A stretch of DNA of 13,266 nucleotides from JAWXTP01 sp044433415. GTDB taxonomy: Bacteria > Bacteroidota > Bacteroidia > Bacteroidales > Rikenellaceae. Location: NCBI GenBank assembly GCA_044433415.1, contig JAWXTP010000081.1, forward strand, positions 1-13,266. The letters run 5' to 3'. Within the stretch, counting starts at the first letter, position 1. Each line of letters begins with the position of its first letter. Below the pieces are notes generated by a model. That model was not told the DNA's origin. It made no database searches and saw only the letters and a program-made list of their open reading frames with translations. The translations under genes and the position numbers were made by a program. Of this stretch, positions 7,760 to 13,266 are shown piece after piece.

Positions 7760-7783
7760 GTAAAAAGAGCGTACAGTTTTTAC
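7760..7783. terminator. Weak hairpin downstream of mcrC
   Basis: GTAAAAA (7760-7766) pairs with TTTTTAC (7777-7783) around a 10-base loop. It lies 66 bases after the mcrC stop. Because the arms are A- and T-runs it could act as a weak terminator in either direction, separating mcrBC from the ATPase gene. The stem is short and has no extra T-run, so this is tentative. The rest of 7697-7848 shows no clear gene or motif. Confidence 0.25.
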
Positions 7784-7848
7784 AATGTATAAGTTCACTA
7801 TTCATGACGATAAGCAACTTGTAGTACAGATACATCTAAAATTATTGC

Positions 7849-9180
7849 TTACAGAGTAGATAAATTTCTAATTAATATATTTTCAGAGTCTCTCATAGCT
7901 GCAATAAATGATGTATATGTATCTTGATTGTCATATTGTTTAATGTGATGATAAATCTTAAATACTTTTCCTCCGTATCCTTCCAAAGAACCATATTCTG
8001 ATATGCTACTGTTGCTATCTATATCCACATAACTGTTCTGAGGATATATTAATCCACCAATTGAAGCTGGAATGCAATGCATATAAGTAATTATTTGGTG
8101 TATATCGCTTCTTTCAATATTATCCTTATCATTGTTACGCTTATATTTAGCATCTAAAACTACTGAACCTTTTATGTAAAAATCTGGATAACTTCTTCCT
8201 TTGTTATTTTTAAATAAAGTTATATAGTTTGTTTGATCTTTATTGCGAGGATGAATGTATCCAAGTGGTTGCAGAAAAGTACTAAGGTACTCTTCCCACA
8301 ACCATGCTCCATCAAATATCAATCCATAAACCTTATCTTTATCCTTTGCACCAAAACTAATTTTATCACCTCTCAATATTTGTAAACAAAGTTTTTGTAG
8401 AAAAGAGTACTCAGTATAATATGTATGCCGCTCTTGTCTTAAGTTACTCGTAACTATTTTTGCTCTATTTGATTTTAGATATGATGGAGTCGCTAATACA
8501 ATTTGATTAACGGCCTGACGAACATCATTATCACATTGCAAAATTCCTCGACCTCCAAATTTATGAGTAGAGATATATTCAATTGTATGACGAATCAGCT
8601 GAGTTACATTGTTATCGTAAGAGTGCTGTCTTGTTGAATATGCTATTGCACCAGAAAAAGGTATATTCTCTTTAATATGACGTGATACATCTATTGTCCC
8701 TTTTACTCTTGTATCATTATAATAATTACGCTGGTATTTTTTATACACTCCTTGCCTAAGAGCCTTTTTTAGATAATAAGGAAAAAGGTATATTAAAAAA
8801 TCCCAAACAGATTGTTGTCCTTTTGATATTTGCATATTAAAAATATTGACAGCAAAAACTTTTTGTAACATATAATGCATAAAGAAATTGCTATCACCTT
8901 TATCAAAGCGAGAACGAATAGTTATTTCTGTTGAATTTCTACTAATAAATCCCATATAGTTTGATGTGATTATCTTATTGCCTTTTACTTTAAGTATAGT
9001 ATTTTGTTCATCAATATCTATATGTTGCGCATTTAGGCAGTGAGGGAATATCAAAAGATTTTCCCCATCCTTATTTGCAAGTTCGGCAATTGTTATTTCA
9101 GAAAAATATCTAATATCTTTTTCACAATATTTACTCCAATCAATCTCTTTTCCTTGAAAATTATTATCCTTCAGATTCAT
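7849..9180 (-). CDS. mcrC: McrC, nuclease subunit of a McrBC type IV restriction system
   Basis: McrC is the endonuclease partner of the McrB motor; it docks on the McrB hexamer, stimulates its nucleotide hydrolysis and cuts DNA carrying modified bases. The 443-aa product has a McrC-type PD-(D/E)xK centre in the C-terminal part: FDGAWLWEEYL at 289-299 with Glu297, YPDFYIKG at 331-338 with Asp333, VLDAKYKR at 341-348 with Asp343 and Lys345, and the helix HQIITYM at 361-367. The N-terminal half is a helical and beta McrB-contact region, with GTIDVSRH (161-168) a typical family segment. Length is somewhat above the roughly 350 aa of the E. coli protein. The start ATG lies inside the end of mcrB (17-base overlap), which implies translational coupling and one mRNA. 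All active-site residues are present, so the protein should be functional. Confidence 0.92.
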   Translation of the reverse strand: MNLKDNNFQGKEIDWSKYCEKDIRYFSEITIAELANKDGENLLIFPHCLNAQHIDIDEQNTILKVKGNKIITSNYMGFISRNSTEITIRSRFDKGDSNFFMHYMLQKVFAVNIFNMQISKGQQSVWDFLIYLFPYYLKKALRQGVYKKYQRNYYNDTRVKGTIDVSRHIKENIPFSGAIAYSTRQHSYDNNVTQLIRHTIEYISTHKFGGRGILQCDNDVRQAVNQIVLATPSYLKSNRAKIVTSNLRQERHTYYTEYSFLQKLCLQILRGDKISFGAKDKDKVYGLIFDGAWLWEEYLSTFLQPLGYIHPRNKDQTNYITLFKNNKGRSYPDFYIKGSVVLDAKYKRNNDKDNIERSDIHQIITYMHCIPASIGGLIYPQNSYVDIDSNSSISEYGSLEGYGGKVFKIYHHIKQYDNQDTYTSFIAAMRDSENILIRNLSTL

Positions 9181-11023
9181 CTTTCTTAGTAGTTGATTGT
9201 TCGTTTACACCAGTTGAAGTTGTACCATAATATGCGTTCTTTATTTTTTGAATATCTTCTGCTGCATTAGGCATTCCTCGAAGATATTCATTGATTAAAG
9301 GCAATAAGTGATATTCCCAAAGCTGATTCCATTTGTTATCTTGATTTATGCTAGCAAGTTTTAGGAAATATGCAGGACCTATATGGAACGCTCTGCTAAG
9401 ACCATAAATACCTTCATTTTTTTCATTGCAAATCACATCATTTATAGCCTTCATTTTCGCTTCAGCTATCTTAGCATCCTCTTTTGATAGAGTTTCGTAA
9501 AGCATAGATATGCGCTCATTAGCTTTTATCTCCATCCAAGTAAATCTACGACGCATAGCAAAATCCATACTTTCTACACTGCGATCAATGTCATTCATTG
9601 TACCAATAATATATACATTTTCAGGTACATAAAACCCTTTATAGAATGGATCATCCTCATTAGTTATCAAATTTTGATATTGAGTGTTTGTAATTCCTTT
9701 AACTCCTCTATATCCAGGATCTATAGAGAAAAATAATTCACCCATTATCTTTGAAAGGTCACCTCTATTAATTTCATCAATGATAAAAATAAATTTCTTT
9801 TCAGAGGTTTCCTTGTCGTATATTGAGATGTCTACAGTTGAATCTATTGATTCTCTTGTTAGCACAATACCTATGTTTTTATTCTTTGCTATCCTATATT
9901 CATACACTCTATTTTTTATAGCTAAGGATATGCTCTTATTAGTATTGTTTTCGATTTCTGTCACTAAGGTATCATACGCATCAATAAAAGATTGACCGTT
10001 TTGACTACTAAGGTCAAGTAGCTTTTGTACTAAAGGTTGATAATATTGGTAATCTAATGTTTTAGCAGAAGTTTTATCACTTTGATCTATAATAGAAAAG
10101 AAATCATCTCTAGTTAGTTCTGAAATATTGGTAAGACCTTGATTATTGAAACTATTAAATAGAATCTCGGCATTTAATTTTTTTAAAGAGCGAATTGTGA
10201 TTTGATCAATTCTATTCTCATTTTTTACTGCAATACGATCATCCAATGCAAGAGCACAGAAAGACTTGAATATGCCATCCTTACGCTCAAAGCCTATATT
10301 TCCGTTTATATCTGTCGCTGTAGGTCTCAAACCTTCCACAAAATCAGTATAATCATAGGATGGATGAAATTGCACAAATTCAATTTTACCACCTGAACTT
10401 TTTATAAGTTCTTTTGCTATTTGTTTTGCAAGAAATGTTTTTCCTGTTCCAGGAGCTCCTGTTAGTATAATATTATGGTTAGCTAATAAAGTGTTCTGAT
10501 ATTTTTTTGTCATGTTGTTCATTTTAAAGTTGTAAATTTTGAGATAAAACACATCAAGCATTTTTGATAATTCTGCATTAGGGGTATTATTATCAAATAG
10601 TCCTATTGTTTCTAAATTAAAAACTTCTGAATCTTTATATCTCGGTGGAGTAAGCCAATATTGGTAATCAGTAAAAGCTAAGCCTATGATTTTTTTCTTA
10701 TTACTATCCCACTTGGCAAAGACGTTTATTCCTGTATCAATCCAATTGAGATAACATCTCTTACTAGCAAACACATTTTGAGGATGATTTTGGATATTGA
10801 TACATATCTTGCTAATTCCGTAATCCTGCCATTCGTAAATTTGATTTTGTATACCTGCTCCGTCATATCCTTGACCACTTCTATTGAACGAGTTTTTTTT
10901 AACTAACGGCTCTATATATTCACTATATCCTTTGCTGTCAGTATTTTTATTTTGAATATACTCTATATGAGAAACGAAATATTCAAGAAGTTTTTTGAAT
11001 TTTATATATTGTTCTTGTTTCAT
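9164..11023 (-). CDS. mcrB: McrB, AAA+ NTPase motor of a McrBC type IV restriction system
   Basis: McrB recognises modified DNA through its N-terminal domain and translocates it with an AAA+ motor, normally GTP-driven, for cleavage by McrC. In the 619-aa product the motor shows Walker A GAPGTGKT at 189-196, FVQFHPSYDYTDFVEGLRP from 216, Walker B FIFIIDEINRGD at 411-422 (Asp416, Glu417), the McrB-type signature GTMNDIDRS at 474-482 and an arginine cluster RRRF at 491-494. Residues 1-170, with YWLTPPRY at 122-129, form the presumed specificity part; I do not recognise a described methyl-binding domain there. Between Walker A and Walker B lie about 220 residues, against about 75 in E. coli McrB, so there is an extra block of roughly 140 residues near 262-400. 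It is the first gene of the mcrBC operon, with its own candidate promoter. The type of DNA modification targeted cannot be told. Confidence 0.92.
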   Translation of the reverse strand: MKQEQYIKFKKLLEYFVSHIEYIQNKNTDSKGYSEYIEPLVKKNSFNRSGQGYDGAGIQNQIYEWQDYGISKICINIQNHPQNVFASKRCYLNWIDTGINVFAKWDSNKKKIIGLAFTDYQYWLTPPRYKDSEVFNLETIGLFDNNTPNAELSKMLDVFYLKIYNFKMNNMTKKYQNTLLANHNIILTGAPGTGKTFLAKQIAKELIKSSGGKIEFVQFHPSYDYTDFVEGLRPTATDINGNIGFERKDGIFKSFCALALDDRIAVKNENRIDQITIRSLKKLNAEILFNSFNNQGLTNISELTRDDFFSIIDQSDKTSAKTLDYQYYQPLVQKLLDLSSQNGQSFIDAYDTLVTEIENNTNKSISLAIKNRVYEYRIAKNKNIGIVLTRESIDSTVDISIYDKETSEKKFIFIIDEINRGDLSKIMGELFFSIDPGYRGVKGITNTQYQNLITNEDDPFYKGFYVPENVYIIGTMNDIDRSVESMDFAMRRRFTWMEIKANERISMLYETLSKEDAKIAEAKMKAINDVICNEKNEGIYGLSRAFHIGPAYFLKLASINQDNKWNQLWEYHLLPLINEYLRGMPNAAEDIQKIKNAYYGTTSTGVNEQSTTKKDESEG

Positions 11024-11064
11024 ACGGTTATTTTATTATGTTTTTATTAACATTTAATATTAGC

Positions 11065-11072
11065 CAAATATA
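11065..11072 (-). promoter_or_regulatory. Candidate -7 promoter motif for mcrBC
   Basis: Read on the minus strand this is TATATTTG, an exact -7 match, 41 bases before the mcrB start. No TTTG lies 19-21 bases upstream, so the -33 box is weak or absent. Its presence suggests that mcrBC is transcribed apart from the permease genes upstream. No convincing terminator separates them in 11073-11228, which otherwise shows only A/T-rich sequence and short inverted motifs. Confidence 0.45.
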
Positions 11073-11228
11073 ACACAAATTTTAGCTATTACTCGACTAT
11101 TATTAATCCTGCCACTGCTATTTTTTGATAAATTTAATCTTCTTCATCTTTTATTATTTTGTGCGTTTTATAACTTCCCTAAAGACTAGAGGATTTTTGC
11201 TAGTAAAGTTTACTTTCGATGTAAAGAA

Positions 11229-12290
11229 TTAGTTGCGTTTTCGATATCCCCAAATGGCACAAATATTGACAATTGAGGCGATAATAGTTATTGCGAGAAG
11301 GTGAGTTGAGAAATCTACAAGCTCTCCTCCTTTAAGAAATACGGATCTTAGTAGTTCTACAAAATAACGCATAGGATTTATTATTGTTATCTTTTGCGCC
11401 CACTCAGGCATTGAACTTATAGGGGTAAAAAGTCCACTCATAAGAGCCATAATAATCAAGAAGAAAAATGCAGAGAACATCGCTTGTTGTCCTATATTAG
11501 AAACAGATGATACAGCAAGACCAAATCCAGTACAGAAAAGTAGATATATTGAAGCAAAGAGATATATCGTCAGATAACTTCCTTCGGGTATCATTCCATA
11601 TACTGCCCAAGCGACCAAAAGTCCAAGTGTAAGTTCAACCATTCCAATAATCCAGAACGGAATAATTTTTGATAACAAAAATATATGCTTAGGAATAGGC
11701 GATACATTAATTTGCTCGATTGTGCCTTTCTCTTTCTCCGTAACGATATTTAGTGCTGAGACAAAACCACCAACCAACGTAAGCAAAAAGGCTATGATTG
11801 CTGGAACCATATAGAATTTATAGTTGAGATGGGGATTGTTGAGATATATAACATCAGTCTGAATATTTGAGTCTGTAATTATAGCACTGAGATAGGAACT
11901 GCCTAACCCTCCCTTTGTGCCGTTCACGGCATTTGCAGCTATAGGTATCTGTGCATATCCATTATTCTTTATATCTCGTTCCAATCCATTAGGTAGTTGT
12001 AAGATAATATCAGATGATAACTCTTCTATGCTCTTCAGTGCTTCATTGTAACTATTATAACTATCTATAAAGTTGAAATAAGTAGATGCAGCAACTTTCT
12101 CTACAAGAAGTCGAGAGGTCGTAGTGCGATCCTCATCCACAACTGCAATATTTATATTTCGCATCTCGAAATTAGCTGCAAGTGGCAGTATTAAGAGCTG
12201 CAATACGGGCATGATAAAGAGTAGTTTAGGGAGGAATTTATCCCTAAATATCTGTTTAAACTCCTTTTCTATTAAAAATTTAAGTACCAT
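11229..12290 (-). CDS. ABC-2 type transporter permease (second of a pair)
   Basis: This is an inner-membrane subunit of an ABC-2 family exporter. The 353-aa product has the usual plan: cytoplasmic start IEKEFKQIFRDK (7-18), membrane segment 1 at about 22-41, a large periplasmic domain (42-158), then five membrane segments at about 161-183, 205-232, 240-263, 268-293 and 330-347. The conserved coupling sequence TEKEKGTIEQINVSPI (184-199) follows segment 2, and the FTPISSMPEW stretch (288-297) follows segment 5. This layout matches the YhhJ/YbhR/YbhS group, whose members work as two permeases with an ATPase and a HlyD-like protein to export drugs or other small molecules. Its ATG shares a base with the stop of the upstream permease (TAATG), so translation is coupled. 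The substrate is unknown. Confidence 0.9.
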   Translation of the reverse strand: MVLKFLIEKEFKQIFRDKFLPKLLFIMPVLQLLILPLAANFEMRNINIAVVDEDRTTTSRLLVEKVAASTYFNFIDSYNSYNEALKSIEELSSDIILQLPNGLERDIKNNGYAQIPIAANAVNGTKGGLGSSYLSAIITDSNIQTDVIYLNNPHLNYKFYMVPAIIAFLLTLVGGFVSALNIVTEKEKGTIEQINVSPIPKHIFLLSKIIPFWIIGMVELTLGLLVAWAVYGMIPEGSYLTIYLFASIYLLFCTGFGLAVSSVSNIGQQAMFSAFFFLIIMALMSGLFTPISSMPEWAQKITIINPMRYFVELLRSVFLKGGELVDFSTHLLAITIIASIVNICAIWGYRKRN

Positions 12291-13266
12291 TATAGTCTAA
12301 TTTTAAAACGTTTGACACTGATAGCGATTATCGCAATCATCATAGATGTTAAAATTGTAATCTCATGCAGTATATCACTAAACCCAAGCCCCATAATCAT
12401 ACTCTTGCGTAATGCTACAATATACCACTTTGCTGGAACTATGTTTGATACTATCTGTAGTGGCTGAGGCATATTTTCAATTGGAAATATCATCCCACTA
12501 AGCAGTATTACAGGTAACATAAGTATCACACCACAAAACAGCATCGCTGCTTGCCCACTATCAACGATGGTAGATACAAGCAGACCTAGGCAGAGCGCAA
12601 CTAAGCTATAAATAATCGACACAAATAGAACAACACCCACACCTCCCAATATTGGCACTTTAAGTAGAAATGTAGCAAGAATCAAGATAGTGGCAATATT
12701 CACAAGGCTTATAACAAGATAAGGTAAGGCTTTAGCAATAATAATATAAATTGGTTTGAGTGGAGACACAAGCAGCACCTCCATCGTGCCCTGCTCTTTC
12801 TCTCTAACAATTCCTACAGAGGTCATCATTGCACATATTAAGATCAAGATTAGTCCCATAACACCTGGTACAAAATTATATGCTCCTTTCATCTGCGGAT
12901 TATATAAAAGATGGGTAACGGGAATAATTTGTGAGGTGTTAAAATTTGAAGGTGAGACAATTTGTGCTGCATAGCTCGATAACTGCACTGCTAAGTTAGG
13001 ATCTGTAGCATTTGCGAGTAGTTGAACTTTACCATCTTGCATTAGGACGATTAGTTCGATATATCCTTGTCGCATAGACTCCTCAGCCAAAGACTGATTT
13101 TTATAGTAACTGAGCAGTTCAAAATACTCACTTGCTGAAAGTTGTTCTACCATTTGTCGCGACTCTTCACTTCGCGTGAAATCTACTACACCAAATCGAG
13201 CACTCTTAACCTCATTGGTAATAGCATACCCAAAGAGCACAACCAAGATTATCGGCATAACCAACA
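12290..13266 (-). CDS. ABC-2 type transporter permease (first of a pair), N-terminus outside the window
   Basis: This is the partner permease, cut by the right edge: the reading frame stays open to the last base and enters inside the first membrane segment (MPIILVVLFGYAI), so perhaps 20-40 residues are missing. Over the 324 visible residues there is a periplasmic domain (about 17-128), then membrane segments at about 131-153, 173-200, 206-231, 240-262 and 299-317. The coupling sequence REKEQGTMEVLLVSPL (154-169) and the IFPIENMPQPLQ stretch (259-270) match those of the downstream permease, although the two proteins differ widely, so the pair probably acts as a heterodimer. An ATP-binding subunit and a membrane-fusion protein would be expected upstream, outside the window. 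The stop overlaps the next ATG by one base. Confidence 0.9.
   Translation of the reverse strand, partial: LVMPIILVVLFGYAITNEVKSARFGVVDFTRSEESRQMVEQLSASEYFELLSYYKNQSLAEESMRQGYIELIVLMQDGKVQLLANATDPNLAVQLSSYAAQIVSPSNFNTSQIIPVTHLLYNPQMKGAYNFVPGVMGLILILICAMMTSVGIVREKEQGTMEVLLVSPLKPIYIIIAKALPYLVISLVNIATILILATFLLKVPILGGVGVVLFVSIIYSLVALCLGLLVSTIVDSGQAAMLFCGVILMLPVILLSGMIFPIENMPQPLQIVSNIVPAKWYIVALRKSMIMGLGFSDILHEITILTSMMIAIIAISVKRFKIRL

Noticed and set aside
7785..7859. 24-codon plus-strand mini-gene between the ATPase and mcrC
   Set aside because: It has an ATG and a stop, but no recognisable product, no promoter match and no clear ribosome site; chance is sufficient explanation.
9684..9995. Plus-strand open frame of about 100 codons inside mcrB
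   Set aside because: It is antisense to the McrB insertion and Walker B region, has no recognised motif and no promoter or leader of its own.
11160..11228. Terminator after the permease genes
   Set aside because: The ACTAG/CTAGT and TTTAC/GTAAA motifs give stems of only about 5 bp with no T-run, too weak to call.
13262..13264. Start codon of the right-hand permease at the window edge
   Set aside because: The codon is TTG read as an internal leucine; the frame stays open to the edge and the normal cytoplasmic N-terminus is missing, so the gene begins outside.

Overview
The window looks like chromosomal DNA from a bacterium of the Bacteroidota, most likely the order Bacteroidales. The evidence is low GC, promoter motifs of the Bacteroidota type (TAnnTTTG, once paired with TTTG 21 bases upstream), starts without clear Shine-Dalgarno sequences, a GH92 alpha-mannosidase, and a dipeptidyl peptidase III carrying the HECLGH zinc motif known from Bacteroides thetaiotaomicron. 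Genus cannot be fixed from this sequence. All genes are on the minus strand except the peptidase.

Layout, left to right. (1) 1-141: non-coding, with a 77-base hairpin of unknown role. (2) 142-1658 (-): gpmI, cofactor-independent phosphoglycerate mutase, split by a one-base frameshift near 960 but otherwise intact. (3) 1741-3999 (-): an exported GH92 alpha-mannosidase, separated from gpmI by a strong hairpin. (4) 4000-4262: a divergent intergenic region with a candidate promoter for each direction and two hairpins, one in each predicted leader. (5) 4263-6269 (+): a lipoprotein-type dipeptidyl peptidase III ending in a clear intrinsic terminator. (6) 6393-7610 (-): an AAA ATPase of the AAA_14/DUF4143 kind; its promoter carries a perfect 28-base palindrome that looks like an operator. 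(7) 7849-11023 (-): an overlapping mcrB-mcrC pair, a type IV (modification-dependent) restriction system. Its McrB has an N-terminal part that I do not recognise and a long insertion between the Walker A and Walker B motifs. (8) 11229-13266 (-): two ABC-2 permease genes coupled by a TAATG overlap; the upstream one runs off the window.

How the parts fit. gpmI (glycolysis), GH92 (mannan or N-glycan trimming) and DPP III (peptide breakdown) are housekeeping or nutrient genes. The ATPase and mcrBC look like an accessory insert: the sampled stretch of mcrC is clearly more AT-rich than that of gpmI, and the products are a restriction system and a variable ATPase. The permease pair would need an ATPase, and probably a membrane-fusion protein, encoded upstream beyond the right edge.

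I saw no tRNA, rRNA, CRISPR array, insertion sequence or transposase. I did not find a clearly new multi-gene system. The best leads are the palindrome over the ATPase promoter, the unusual McrB architecture, the 77-base hairpin beside gpmI, and the gpmI frameshift.
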